Shown here piece after piece: positions 9,118-18,086 of a stretch of 64,000 bases of DNA; position 1 is the stretch's first letter; every line of letters begins with the position of its first letter. The notes beneath the pieces are model-generated. The model saw only the letters and a program-made list of their open reading frames with translations, had not been told where the DNA came from and ran no database searches. This DNA is from Phocaeicola faecicola. GTDB taxonomy: Bacteria; Bacteroidota; Bacteroidia; Bacteroidales; Bacteroidaceae. The stretch spans positions 43,993 through 107,992 of the forward strand of contig NZ_JABSOE010000005.1 in NCBI RefSeq assembly GCF_013618865.1, written 5' to 3'. A program made the translations under genes and the position numbers.

Positions 9118-11172
9118 ATGAAGAAAAGACTATTATTCGTTGCGCTGGCTTCGTTTTTGATGGCGGGTTGTGCGGGTGAGAAGGAAAAATGCGAAGTTTT
9201 TCTGACTCCGGCTCCGCTGTCGTGTGTACAAACCGCAGACCGGTTTGCCTGGAATGACCAGACTCGTATTTCGTTCAATCCCGAACAGATTGACGGTGAG
9301 ATGGTGAAGGCGGCTCTTTACCGGAGCGTGCTGCCTCTGAATTTTACGCAGGAAGTCGGAGACAATATGATTATACTGGAACTGGTATCCAGTCTTCCGA
9401 ACATTACTTCTCCCGAAGGATATGTGCTGAAGGTTTCTCCTGACAAGGTTTCCGTACAGGCGCTTTCTCCGGCCGGAATCTTTTATGGGCTGCAGAGTCT
9501 GAAGCAGCTGACGGACGGGACGGACGCCGTTCCGGGAGTGGAGATTGCCGATGAACCTCGTTTCCCTTACCGTGGGGTGATGCTGGATGTGTCACGTCAT
9601 TTCCGGAGTGCCGGTTTTGTCAAAAAGCAGATTGAACTGTTGTCTTCTTATAAGATAAACCGCCTGCACCTGCATCTGACGGATGCGGCCGGCTGGCGCT
9701 TGGAAATCGACAAGTATCCCCGCCTGACGGAGTATGCTGCCTGGCGCAAGCAGAATACCTGGAAGGAGTGGTGGAACGCCAAAAGAGAATATTGTGAAAA
9801 GGATTATTCCGGAGGTGCCTATGGAGGTTATTATACCAAAGAGGAGGTGGCCGACCTGCTGAAGTTTGCGGCTTTGCATCAGGTGACCGTGATTCCGGAA
9901 ATTGAGATGCCTTCGCACTCGGAAGAGGTGCTGGCGGCTTATCCGGAACTTTCGTGTACGCATCAGCCGGGGGCTTCCGACTTCTGTGTGGGAAATGAAA
10001 AGACTTTTGAGTTCATCGAGAATGTCTTGACAGAGGTAATGGAGATGTTCCCTTCCGAATACATCCATATCGGTGGAGATGAGGCAGGAAAGTCTGCCTG
10101 GAAGACTTGTCCGCTGTGTCAGAAGCGCATGAAGGAAGAGGGACTGAAGAACGTGGATGAACTGCAGAGTTACCTGATCCATCGGGTGGAGACCTTCCTG
10201 AACAGCAAGGGACGCAAGTTGCTGGGATGGGACGAAATCCTGGAAGGCGGACTGGCACCGAATGCGACGGTAATGTCCTGGAGAGGTGAAGAGGGTGGTA
10301 TCAAGGCGGTTCGTGCCGGACACCATGCCATCATGACACCGGGTGAATTCTGTTACCTGGACAGTTATCAGGATGCTCCTTATTCTCAGCCGGAGGCCAT
10401 CGGCGGTTACCTGCCTTTGGGCAAGGTGTACAGCTATGAGCCGGTGCCCGATTCACTGAATGCGGAAGAGAGAGACATGATGCTGGGTGTACAGGGTAAT
10501 CTTTGGGCGGAATACATTCCTACCGACGAGCATATGGAGTATATGTTGTATCCGCGCGCCATTGCAGTGGCCGAAACGGGATGGACAATGCCGGAGAACA
10601 AGTCGTGGGAGTCTTTCCGCGAACGCATCTTGCGGGCAACTCCCCGCTGGAAGGCATGGGGATATCATCCGTTCGACATTACCGAGGAAATCGGCAACCG
10701 TCCGGAATATGCTCAGCCGGTGACGCACCTGGCGACGGGCAAGAAGGTGACTTTCAATAATCCGTACTGGAAGAATTATCCGGCCAACGGGGAGAAGACG
10801 CTGACCGACGGGCTGTGCGGCGGATGGAGCTATAATGACAAGCGCTGGCTGGGATTCTCGGATGACAGCCGCATGGATGTGACCATCGACCTGGAGAAGA
10901 CTACGAAGATTCATTCGGTATCGGCTACCTTCATGCAGGTGTGCGGTCCGTGGGTGTATTTCCCGGCACGGGTGGTGATATCCGGTTCGGCCGACGGAAA
11001 GGACTATCAGACCCTGGCTGAAATCGACCATAAGGTGGTGAAGGACGATGCGGTTTCCTTCAAGGATTTTGCCTGGGAAGGAGAGGCGGATGTAAGATAT
11101 ATCCGTTATCAGGCCATTGCGGATACTACTTATCCGGGTATCCAGTTTGTGGATGAAATCATTGTCCGCTAA
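9118..11172 (+). CDS. GH20 beta-N-acetylhexosaminidase lipoprotein
   Basis: Exo-acting beta-hexosaminidase of 684 residues with lipobox LMAGC (Cys18). Residues about 25-145 form the GH20b domain. Residues about 150-520 form the GH20 TIM barrel. The substrate-assisted catalytic pair is Asp321-Glu322 in HIGGDEAGKSAW, and VMSWRG and WAEYI also match the family. The C-terminal 140 residues look like a discoidin/F5-8C carbohydrate-binding domain (VTIDLEKTTKIHSVS). It releases terminal GlcNAc or GalNAc from host glycans or chitobiose. The lipid anchor suggests the outer membrane. It is divergent from the metalloprotease gene, so both may serve glycoprotein use; that connection is inferred. Confidence 0.93.
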   Translation: MKKRLLFVALASFLMAGCAGEKEKCEVFLTPAPLSCVQTADRFAWNDQTRISFNPEQIDGEMVKAALYRSVLPLNFTQEVGDNMIILELVSSLPNITSPEGYVLKVSPDKVSVQALSPAGIFYGLQSLKQLTDGTDAVPGVEIADEPRFPYRGVMLDVSRHFRSAGFVKKQIELLSSYKINRLHLHLTDAAGWRLEIDKYPRLTEYAAWRKQNTWKEWWNAKREYCEKDYSGGAYGGYYTKEEVADLLKFAALHQVTVIPEIEMPSHSEEVLAAYPELSCTHQPGASDFCVGNEKTFEFIENVLTEVMEMFPSEYIHIGGDEAGKSAWKTCPLCQKRMKEEGLKNVDELQSYLIHRVETFLNSKGRKLLGWDEILEGGLAPNATVMSWRGEEGGIKAVRAGHHAIMTPGEFCYLDSYQDAPYSQPEAIGGYLPLGKVYSYEPVPDSLNAEERDMMLGVQGNLWAEYIPTDEHMEYMLYPRAIAVAETGWTMPENKSWESFRERILRATPRWKAWGYHPFDITEEIGNRPEYAQPVTHLATGKKVTFNNPYWKNYPANGEKTLTDGLCGGWSYNDKRWLGFSDDSRMDVTIDLEKTTKIHSVSATFMQVCGPWVYFPARVVISGSADGKDYQTLAEIDHKVVKDDAVSFKDFAWEGEADVRYIRYQAIADTTYPGIQFVDEIIVR

Positions 11173-11192
11173 GTTTTTTGATTGCGCATAAG

Positions 11193-11252
11193 GGCAGTCC
11201 CTGTTTTGCATCGTTCGGTCGGAAGGATGCGGAAACAGGGGCTGCCTTTTTT
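11193..11252 (+). terminator. Terminator of GH20 gene
   Basis: Long imperfect stem between 11193 and 11246 (GGCAG...CTGCC ends, CCTGTTT/AAACAGG core), followed by TTTTTT. Confidence 0.85.
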
Positions 11253-11300
11253 ATTGGGGAAGGAATTTGGGGTAAGTGCGTGAAAATAAGTGAATCTCCA

Positions 11301-11332
11301 TTTGGATTTTTCGGAAGAAATACATAGATTTG
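11301..11332 (+). promoter_or_regulatory. Consensus Bacteroidetes promoter in the gap before the sigma factor
   Basis: TTTG (11301-11304), 20 bp, then TAGATTTG (11325-11332): an exact match to the sigma-ABfr consensus. The rest of the 437-bp gap (11173-11609) holds the GH20 terminator and no gene I can support. If this promoter serves the sigma-factor gene, its 5' leader would be about 270 nt. Confidence 0.6.
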
Positions 11333-11609
11333 TGTAATAGACACTGGATTTTGTGAGTGGAACTGGATTTAACTGAACGCATGAATTGAACTTTGTTAAC
11401 CTGAATGTGGCCGTCCGTCCGGGGCGGTACTTCACAATTGTAATGTGAGTTGGATTGAGTCTGTTGGGTATGCCTTATGGGTCCGTATGATGCCCGTTCT
11501 CTGCTCCGGATGACTGTTTCAGCCGGTCCGGAAGAGGATGATACCTGTGGGGCGGGTAAGGGCGTTTTCTGTATGTTTAGCTGATTTTTGATTCATATTC
11601 TTTACGCTG

Positions 11610-12188
11610 ATGGAAAGACAATTGCAGGACATGTCGGATGACGAATTGATCGGGTTGTATCTGGAAAATAATGAGGAGGCTATTGCGGTGTTGCTTTCGC
11701 GCTGTGCCGTTTCTGTCGAAAAATGGATTCGGTTTTCTACCCGCGACGAAGAAACGGTGAAGGACTTGTATCAGGAAATAATGGTGCATCTGTTGCTGAA
11801 GATACAGCAGCGGGCATACCGGCGCGGGTGTTTCGTGGCGTGGCTGTATTCGCTGGTGTCCAATTACCTGTGCAGTCATTACCGGAAAAAGCGTCTGCCG
11901 GTGGTTGCCGATGTGGAGTATGAGTGGCTGCCGGTGGCGGACGAGGGCATGCCCGAAGGATATGAAGAGGCGCTGTTCTGCCTGGCGGAACAGCTCTCGT
12001 GTCTGCCGGTGCCGGTGCAGGAACTGATCAAGATGCGGTATTGGGAGCGGATGTCGTACCGTGAGATTGCCTGCCGTACGGGAATTAACTGTTCCACCGT
12101 GGTCAAGAGAATCCAGACCGGATGCCGTGAGCTGAGGCGCATGATGGAAGAAAAAGGATACGACAGTTCCTGTTTTTGGGAGATATAG
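11610..12188 (+). CDS. RNA polymerase sigma factor, ECF-like (sigma-70 family)
   Basis: Sigma factor of 192 residues. Region 2 spans about residues 20-95 (DLYQEIMVHLLLKI, FVAWLYSLVSNYL). Region 4 spans about 125-180 (LPVPVQELIKMRYWERMSYREIA, an HTH). It directs core polymerase to a specific promoter set. No FecR-like or other anti-sigma gene follows, unlike many Bacteroides ECF genes next to SusCD pairs, so its signal is not evident. A strong terminator after the stop makes it monocistronic. Its target genes cannot be predicted from this window. Confidence 0.88.
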   Translation: MERQLQDMSDDELIGLYLENNEEAIAVLLSRCAVSVEKWIRFSTRDEETVKDLYQEIMVHLLLKIQQRAYRRGCFVAWLYSLVSNYLCSHYRKKRLPVVADVEYEWLPVADEGMPEGYEEALFCLAEQLSCLPVPVQELIKMRYWERMSYREIACRTGINCSTVVKRIQTGCRELRRMMEEKGYDSSCFWEI

Positions 12189-12196
12189 GAAAGGTT

Positions 12197-12226
12197 CCCT
12201 TGTACCGCCGGGTACAAGGGTTTTTT
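12197..12226 (+). terminator. Terminator of sigma-factor gene
   Basis: Perfect 10-bp stem 12197-12206/12211-12220 with a GCCG loop, then TTTTTT. Confidence 0.92.
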
Positions 12227-12353
12227 CTTGTGGTGCAGAGCCGATGTCAGCGTTTGCGTAAATCCTTGTCTGAGAATTAACTTTTTGGTACGTTTTTTAC
12301 TTTTTTTAAGTTGATTTTCCCGGATTATATATCCACTGAAACAATTTTTATAG

Positions 12354-12361
12354 TACATTTG
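12354..12361 (+). promoter_or_regulatory. -7 element for rseC-rnf operon
   Basis: TACATTTG, 30 bp before the RseC start, fits TAnnTTTG. No good -33 match. Confidence 0.45.
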
Positions 12362-12391
12362 CCTCGAATTTGTAATGCGCAGTTTGCAAAA

Positions 12392-12814
12392 ATGATGAAT
12401 AAAATAAAACATCTAGGTATTGTGGAAAACATAGATGGTGCTCATCTGAAAGTGAGAATCATTCAAAATTCTGCTTGTTCGGCGTGCAGTGTGAAAGGGC
12501 ATTGCAGCGTGTCTGAGTCGAAGGAGAAGATAATCGATGTATATAATGCCAATTCGGTTCCGTGCCAGATCGGAGAACGGGTGATGATAGCAGGAACTAC
12601 ATCTATGGGGATGAAAGCGGTTTTGCTGGCTTTTGTCCTTCCTTTTGTCGTACTCATGGCCGTGCTTTCCGTCTCGCTGCAGCTTACTCAGGGAGATGAA
12701 CCTTTGTCGGCCTTGTTTGCGTTAACGTCGTTGATACCTTATTATTTTATCATCTATTGTTTCCGGAAGAAGATCAGCCGGACGTTTACCTTTGTTTTGG
12801 AATCTATTAAATAA
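12392..12814 (+). CDS. rseC: RseC/SoxR-reducing-system family membrane protein
   Basis: Inner-membrane protein of about 140 residues. It has the RseC/MucC cysteine pattern C-x2-C-x5-C (SACSACSVKGHCS) in the N-terminal cytoplasmic part, then two membrane segments near residues 75-95 and 105-125. Family members are encoded at the head of rnf operons in Bacteroidetes and help Rnf-type complexes or SoxR reduction. I choose ATG 12392 (or the adjacent ATG 12395), because upstream codons overlap the promoter and do not resemble the family. The gene is 23 bp from rnfB. Its exact biochemical role is not settled. Confidence 0.85.
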   Translation: MMNKIKHLGIVENIDGAHLKVRIIQNSACSACSVKGHCSVSESKEKIIDVYNANSVPCQIGERVMIAGTTSMGMKAVLLAFVLPFVVLMAVLSVSLQLTQGDEPLSALFALTSLIPYYFIIYCFRKKISRTFTFVLESIK

Positions 12815-12837
12815 TTAATAAACTAACTGTATATCTT

Positions 12838-13761
12838 ATGAATTTAATTTTGGTTGCAGTGATTTCATTGGGAGCCATCGGCTTGATTGCCGCAGTTATT
12901 TTGTATGCCGCTTCTAAGAAATTTGCTGTGTATGAAGATCCTCGAATCGCTCAGGTAGGCGAGGTTTTGCCACAGGCAAACTGTGGAGGATGTGGTTATC
13001 CGGGATGTTCGGGTTTCGCTGCTGCATGCGTGAAAGCCGGTTCTCTGGAAGGTAAGATGTGTCCGGTGGGCGGACAGCCTGTAATGGACAAAATCGCAGG
13101 TATTCTGGGACTGGAGGCTGTGGCTTCCGAACCTAAGGTGGCTGTGGTAAGATGTAACGGTACTTGTGCCAACCGTCCCCGGATTACTCAGTACGACGGA
13201 GTGCGCTCATGTGCAGTGGCTCATTCTACTTACGGGGGTGAGACGGGCTGTACGTTCGGCTGTCTGGGTTGTGGCGACTGTGTGACTGTCTGCCAGTTCG
13301 GTGCCATCCGTATCAATCCGGAAACAGGATTGCCGGAAGTGGATGAGGCGAAGTGTACGGCTTGTGGAGCCTGCAGCAAGGCTTGTCCGCGCAACATCAT
13401 CGAAATCCGTCCGAAGGGAAAGAACAACCGCCGTGTGTATGTGCAGTGTGTCAACAAGGACAAGGGTGCGGTAGCCCGCAAGGCTTGTGCAGCCGCTTGT
13501 ATCGGTTGCGGCAAGTGTGTGAAAGTCTGCCCGTTCGAAGCAATTACGCTGGAAAACAACCTGGCTTATATCGATCCGGCCAAGTGTAAGTCTTGCCGCA
13601 AGTGTGAGACTGAATGTCCGCAGAATGCCATCATCGCAGTCAACTTCCCTCCCCGAAAGGTAAGAGAGGCAGCTGCACCGGCAGCCGATGCGGCAGTCAA
13701 GGCAGAGGCTAAAGTGGAAGCACAGCCGCAGGCAAAGGCAGAAACCAAGCCTGAAGCATAA
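12838..13761 (+). CDS. rnfB: RnfB, ion-translocating ferredoxin oxidoreductase subunit B
   Basis: Iron-sulfur subunit of the membrane Rnf complex (reduced ferredoxin to NAD+, coupled to Na+ or H+ export), 307 residues. An N-terminal membrane anchor (3-25) is followed by the RnfB cluster C49-x2-C52-x4-C57-x17-C75. Several ferredoxin motifs follow (CLGCGDCVTVC, CTACGACSKACP, CIGCGKCVKVCP, CKSCRKCETECP). The last 35 residues are an Ala/Glu/Lys-rich tail, probably disordered. It likely accepts electrons from ferredoxin and passes them to RnfC. It is the first Rnf structural gene of rnfBCDGEA. Confidence 0.97.
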   Translation: MNLILVAVISLGAIGLIAAVILYAASKKFAVYEDPRIAQVGEVLPQANCGGCGYPGCSGFAAACVKAGSLEGKMCPVGGQPVMDKIAGILGLEAVASEPKVAVVRCNGTCANRPRITQYDGVRSCAVAHSTYGGETGCTFGCLGCGDCVTVCQFGAIRINPETGLPEVDEAKCTACGACSKACPRNIIEIRPKGKNNRRVYVQCVNKDKGAVARKACAAACIGCGKCVKVCPFEAITLENNLAYIDPAKCKSCRKCETECPQNAIIAVNFPPRKVREAAAPAADAAVKAEAKVEAQPQAKAETKPEA

Positions 13762-13796
13762 TTAAATAAAGTAGAAACCATAAATAGAATATCATA

Positions 13797-15134
13797 GTGA
13801 AGACTTTTAGAATTGGTGGAGTTCATCCGGCTGAGAACAAACTGTCTGCCGGTAAAGCAATCGAGACGCTTGCACTCCCTAAACAAGCTGTTTTCCCTTT
13901 GTCTCAGCATATCGGTGCTCCGGCTACGGCGATTGTAAAGAAAGGGGATGTAGTGAAGGTCGGTACCAAAATAGCTGAGGCTGGAGGTTTTGTTTCAGCT
14001 CCAATATTTTCTTCTGTATCGGGTAAGGTAAACAAGGTAGACAGCATCATTGATGCCAGCGGTTACCGCAAGCCGGCTATCTTTATCGATGTGGAAGGTG
14101 ACGAATGGGAAGAAAGCATCGACCGCAGCACAGACCTGGTAAAGGAATGTAACCTGACTCCCGAGGAAATCGTTGCAAAGATCAAGGATGCGGGTGTAGT
14201 AGGTATGGGTGGTGCCTGTTTCCCGACACACGTCAAACTGATGCCTCCTCCCGGATGCAAGGCTGAGTGTGTGATCATCAATGCGGTGGAATGTGAACCG
14301 TATCTGACTGCCGACCATCGTCTGATGCTGGAAAAGACGGATGAAATCCTGGTGGGTGTACAGATTCTGATGAAGGCTGCGAAGGTCAGCAAGGCATATG
14401 TGGGCATCGAGAACAACAAGCCGGATGCCATCAAGGTGATGACGGAAAAGGCGGCTGCCTATCCGGGCATTGAGATTGTTCCGCTGAAAGTGAAATATCC
14501 GCAGGGAGGTGAAAAGCAGCTGATCGATGCCGTGATCGGCCGTCAGGTACCTGCTCCTCCAGCCATTCCTATCCATGTAGGAGCGGTGGTACAGAATGTG
14601 GGAACTGCCTATGCGGTGTATGAGGCCGTACAGAAGAACAAGCCGCTGTTCGAACGTATCGTAACGGTGACAGGTAAGTCATTGAAGAACCCGTCGAACT
14701 TCCTGACACGTATGGGTACTCCGATGAGCCAGCTGATTGATGCGGCAGGCGGTCTGCCGGAAGATACCGGCAAGGTAATCGGTGGTGGTCCGATGATGGG
14801 TAAGGCACTGGCCAATACAGAGGTGCCTATCTGCAAGGGTAGCTCGGGTGTGCTGATCATGAACGACAAGGAAGCCCGTCGTGCTGAACCTCAGCCGTGT
14901 ATCCGTTGCGCCAAATGTGTCAGCGCATGTCCGATGGGACTGGAACCGTTCCTGCTGGCTACTTGCTCGGCACACGGCGACTGGGAACGTGTGGAACAGG
15001 AAATGATCATGTCATGTATCGAATGTGGTTCTTGCCAGTTCACATGTCCTTCACACCGTCCGATGCTGGATTATATTCGTTTAGGTAAAGGTAAGGTAGG
15101 CGCTATTATCCGCGCTCGTAATGCTAAAAAATAA
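13797..15134 (+). CDS. rnfC: RnfC, NADH-binding subunit of Rnf complex
   Basis: Peripheral subunit of 445 residues. It has the Nqo1/RnfC NADH-FMN core (GVVGMGGACFPTHVKL; a glycine-rich segment about 135-150), a SLBB-like region, and two C-terminal 4Fe-4S motifs (CIRCAKCVSACP and CIECGSCQFTCP). It exchanges electrons with NAD+/NADH. The start is GTG at 13797; no in-frame ATG gives the family N-terminus. It is 35 bp after rnfB and 8 bp before rnfD. Confidence 0.97.
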   Translation: MKTFRIGGVHPAENKLSAGKAIETLALPKQAVFPLSQHIGAPATAIVKKGDVVKVGTKIAEAGGFVSAPIFSSVSGKVNKVDSIIDASGYRKPAIFIDVEGDEWEESIDRSTDLVKECNLTPEEIVAKIKDAGVVGMGGACFPTHVKLMPPPGCKAECVIINAVECEPYLTADHRLMLEKTDEILVGVQILMKAAKVSKAYVGIENNKPDAIKVMTEKAAAYPGIEIVPLKVKYPQGGEKQLIDAVIGRQVPAPPAIPIHVGAVVQNVGTAYAVYEAVQKNKPLFERIVTVTGKSLKNPSNFLTRMGTPMSQLIDAAGGLPEDTGKVIGGGPMMGKALANTEVPICKGSSGVLIMNDKEARRAEPQPCIRCAKCVSACPMGLEPFLLATCSAHGDWERVEQEMIMSCIECGSCQFTCPSHRPMLDYIRLGKGKVGAIIRARNAKK

Positions 15135-15142
15135 AAGATCTT

Positions 15143-16132
15143 ATGGCTAATAAATTAATTGTATCATTATCCCCCCATGTACACAGCGGCGATAGCGTAC
15201 AGAAAAACATGTATGGCGTAATCATAGCTCTGGTGCCTGCCTTGCTGGTATCATTCTATATGTTCGGCCTGGGGGCTGTTATCGTGACATTGACTTCGGT
15301 CGTTGCTTGTCTGTTCTTCGAATGGGCGATTACCAAATTCATACTGAAGCGTGAGCGTACTACCATCATGGACGGTTCGGCTGCGCTGACCGGCTTGCTG
15401 CTGGCCTTCAATCTTCCTTCCAATCTTCCGTTGTGGATCATCGTTATCGGTGCGCTGGTGGCCATCGGTATCGGTAAGATGACATTCGGCGGACTGGGAT
15501 GCAACCCGTTCAACCCGGCACTGGTGGGACGTATCTTCCTGCTCATTTCGTATCCGGTACAGATGACTTCATGGCCGGTAGCCGGACAGCTGACTGCCTA
15601 TACGGATGCTGAGACTGCGGCTACTCCGCTGGCGCTGATGAAGATGGCGGTACACGGTGACACGGAGGCTCTGGGACAGTTGCCTTCTACCCTCGATCTT
15701 TTCCTGGGTAACAATCCGGGATGTATCGGTGAAATCAGTGCCCTGGCGCTGTTGCTGGGACTGGCTTACATGCTTTGGAAGAAGATCATCTCATGGCACA
15801 TTCCGGTTTCAATCCTTGCTACTGTATTCGTATTTGCTACCTTGCTGAACCTGGCCGATCCGGTGAAGTATGCCGATGGTCTTACTCACCTGTTTACCGG
15901 TGGACTGATGCTGGGTGCGATCTTCATGGCAACCGACTATGTGACTTCTCCGATGACTCATAAGGGAATGGTAATCTACGGTATCGCCATCGGTTTCCTG
16001 ACCGTGGTCATCCGTACGTTCGGTGCTTATCCGGAAGGTATGTCGTTCGCTATTTTCATCATGAACGCATTTACTCCGCTTATCAATACTTATTGTAAAC
16101 CTAAACGTTTTGGGGAGGTAGCTAAGAAATGA
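15143..16132 (+). CDS. rnfD: RnfD, membrane subunit of Rnf complex
   Basis: Polytopic inner-membrane subunit of 329 residues, NqrB/RnfD family. It has about eight to ten hydrophobic segments and the conserved loop FGGLGCNPFNPALVGR (about residues 115-130). The segment ETAATPLALMKM carries the Thr position that holds covalent FMN in the family. With RnfG, RnfE and RnfA it forms the ion-pumping core. It overlaps rnfG by four bases (ATGA at 16129), indicating translational coupling. Confidence 0.96.
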   Translation: MANKLIVSLSPHVHSGDSVQKNMYGVIIALVPALLVSFYMFGLGAVIVTLTSVVACLFFEWAITKFILKRERTTIMDGSAALTGLLLAFNLPSNLPLWIIVIGALVAIGIGKMTFGGLGCNPFNPALVGRIFLLISYPVQMTSWPVAGQLTAYTDAETAATPLALMKMAVHGDTEALGQLPSTLDLFLGNNPGCIGEISALALLLGLAYMLWKKIISWHIPVSILATVFVFATLLNLADPVKYADGLTHLFTGGLMLGAIFMATDYVTSPMTHKGMVIYGIAIGFLTVVIRTFGAYPEGMSFAIFIMNAFTPLINTYCKPKRFGEVAKK

Positions 16133-16785
16133 AAAAACTTGAATCGTCTTTGAAAAATATGGCTTTGGCACTGACCGGATTCTCGGTAGTGGCAGGAGCC
16201 TTGCTGGGATGGGTGAACGACATTACTGCCGAGCCGATTGCCCAGGCCAATGCAAAAACCTTGAGTGACGCGATTGCTGTGGTGGTTCCGGGATTTGACA
16301 ACAATCCTGCTGAGGCTCCTCAGGAAGTGGAACTGAACGGGGTGGTTTATAAGATTTATCAGGCTACCAAGGAAGGACAGCCTATCGGAGCGGCAGTGGA
16401 ATCGACTGCCAACGGTTTCGGTGGAGCGCTGAAGGTCCTGGTGGGTTTCGACAACGAGGGAAACATCATCGACTATTCGCTGCTGAGCCATGCCGAGACT
16501 CCGGGACTGGGCTCGAAGGCAGCCGACTGGTTCAAGAAGGGTGCGAAGGGTGACATCACCGGACAGAACCCGGGTGAGGCTCCGCTGACTGTCAGCAAGG
16601 ACGGTGGTCAGATTGATGCGATTACGGCGTCAACCATTACTTCACGTGCCTTCCTGAAAGCAGTGAACGATGCTTATGCGGCTTATAAGAAACAGTCAGG
16701 AGATACTACGGTAGCTACCGACGGAACCAGTGGAGCTACTTATCATGCAGCTCCGGTGGATTCAGTTAATGTGGATAACAATTAA
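16129..16785 (+). CDS. rnfG: RnfG, FMN-binding subunit of Rnf complex
   Basis: Membrane-anchored subunit of 218 residues facing the periplasm. One N-terminal TM (about 10-30) precedes an FMN-binding domain. The segment DAITASTITSRAF (about 165-177) fits the S/T-x-x-T motif whose Thr carries covalent FMN. The C-terminus is extended by about 25 Ser/Thr/Asp-rich residues. Start ATG 16129 overlaps the rnfD stop. Confidence 0.95.
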   Translation: MKKLESSLKNMALALTGFSVVAGALLGWVNDITAEPIAQANAKTLSDAIAVVVPGFDNNPAEAPQEVELNGVVYKIYQATKEGQPIGAAVESTANGFGGALKVLVGFDNEGNIIDYSLLSHAETPGLGSKAADWFKKGAKGDITGQNPGEAPLTVSKDGGQIDAITASTITSRAFLKAVNDAYAAYKKQSGDTTVATDGTSGATYHAAPVDSVNVDNN

Positions 16786-16801
16786 TGGAGGAGACATACT
16801 T

Positions 16802-17386
16802 ATGAATAATTTTAAAGTCTTGATGAATGGGATTGTAAAAGAGAATCCTACGTTTGTACTTCTGCTGGGTATGTGTCCTACCTTGGGTACTACCTCATCG
16901 GCTATCAACGGTATGGGTATGGGATTGGCTACGCTCTTCGTGCTGGTTTGCTCGAATGTGGTGATTTCGCTGATCAAGAGACTGGTACCCGACATGGTGC
17001 GTATTCCTATCTTTATTGTGGTGATTGCGTCGTTCGTGACCTTGCTGCAGATGGTGATGCAGGCTTATGTGCCTGCGCTGTATGCTACGCTGGGACTCTT
17101 TATCCCGCTGATCGTGGTGAACTGTATCCTGCTGGGACGTGCCGAAGCCTTTGCTGCCAAGAACAATCCGGTGGCTTCGTTCTTCGACGGACTGGGTATG
17201 GGTCTCGGATTTACCATTGCGCTGACACTGCTCGGCGGCGTACGTGAATTCCTGGGTACCGGAAAGTTGTTCAACATCACTGTGATGCCGGAAGACTACG
17301 GTATGCTGATCTTTGTGCTGGCTCCGGGTGCGTTCATCGTACTGGGATACCTGATTGCGATTGTGAACCGTCTGAAAAAAGCGTAA
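16802..17386 (+). CDS. rnfE: RnfE, membrane subunit of Rnf complex
   Basis: Polytopic subunit of 194 residues with six TM segments, NqrD/RnfE family (VLLLGMCPTLGTTSSAINGMGMG near the N-terminus, shared with RnfA). The start is ATG 16802, 16 bp after rnfG, preceded by GGAGG at about 16793. A longer frame reading through the end of rnfG lacks family similarity. It pairs with RnfA in an inverted topology around a membrane Fe-S centre. Confidence 0.96.
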   Translation: MNNFKVLMNGIVKENPTFVLLLGMCPTLGTTSSAINGMGMGLATLFVLVCSNVVISLIKRLVPDMVRIPIFIVVIASFVTLLQMVMQAYVPALYATLGLFIPLIVVNCILLGRAEAFAAKNNPVASFFDGLGMGLGFTIALTLLGGVREFLGTGKLFNITVMPEDYGMLIFVLAPGAFIVLGYLIAIVNRLKKA

Positions 17387-17408
17387 CTCCTAAAAAACAG
17401 ATAAGATT

Positions 17409-18011
17409 ATGGAATATATATTGATATTTATTACAGCGATATTTGTGAACAACGTAGTGTTGTCACAGTTTTTGGGAATCTGTCCGTTCCTGGGAGTGTC
17501 CAAGAAAGTGGAAACCGCTATGGGAATGGGAGCAGCGGTGGCCTTCGTGCTGACGCTGGCAACCATCGTGATTTATGTCATCCAGAAGTTCGTGCTCGAT
17601 GCATTCGGACTGGGATATCTGCAGACCATTGCCTTTATTCTGGTCATCGCCGCACTGGTACAGATGGTGGAGATTATCCTGAAGAAGGTTTCTCCTTCGT
17701 TGTATCAGGCTCTGGGTGTGTTCCTGCCGCTGATTACAACCAACTGCTGTATCCTGGGTGTGACCATCCTGGTGATCCAGAAAGACTATGACCTGCTGAC
17801 AGGTGTGGTATATGCGTTCTCTACTGCCCTGGGTTTTGCACTGGCACTGATTGTGTTTGCGGGTATCCGCGAACAGCTGAGTCTGGTGAACATTCCGAAG
17901 GGAATGAGAGGCATGTCTATCGCACTGGTGACTGCCGGTCTGCTGGCAATGGCCTTCATGGGCTTCTCGGGTGTAGATAAAGGTCTGGCCGTATTGTTCG
18001 GTCTGGAATGA
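17409..18011 (+). CDS. rnfA: RnfA, membrane subunit of Rnf complex
   Basis: Polytopic subunit of 200 residues, NqrE/RnfA family, with six TM segments. Motifs VLSQFLGICPFLGVS and LITTNCCILGVT supply the conserved cysteines that hold an intramembrane Fe-S cluster with RnfE. It is 22 bp after rnfE and is the last gene of the operon. With galE following after its own -7 element, the operon is rseC-rnfBCDGEA. Confidence 0.96.
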   Translation: MEYILIFITAIFVNNVVLSQFLGICPFLGVSKKVETAMGMGAAVAFVLTLATIVIYVIQKFVLDAFGLGYLQTIAFILVIAALVQMVEIILKKVSPSLYQALGVFLPLITTNCCILGVTILVIQKDYDLLTGVVYAFSTALGFALALIVFAGIREQLSLVNIPKGMRGMSIALVTAGLLAMAFMGFSGVDKGLAVLFGLE

Positions 18012-18053
18012 TTATTATCGGCTCATGTAATTGGATTTACCGATTATTGTTTT

Positions 18054-18061
18054 TATTTTTG
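18054..18061 (+). promoter_or_regulatory. galE promoter -7 element
   Basis: TATTTTTG, with a -33-like TTGG 19 bp upstream (18031-18034). It is located 25 bp before the galE ATG. Confidence 0.5.
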
Positions 18062-18086
18062 TCGTAAATACTAAATCATTTATAAG

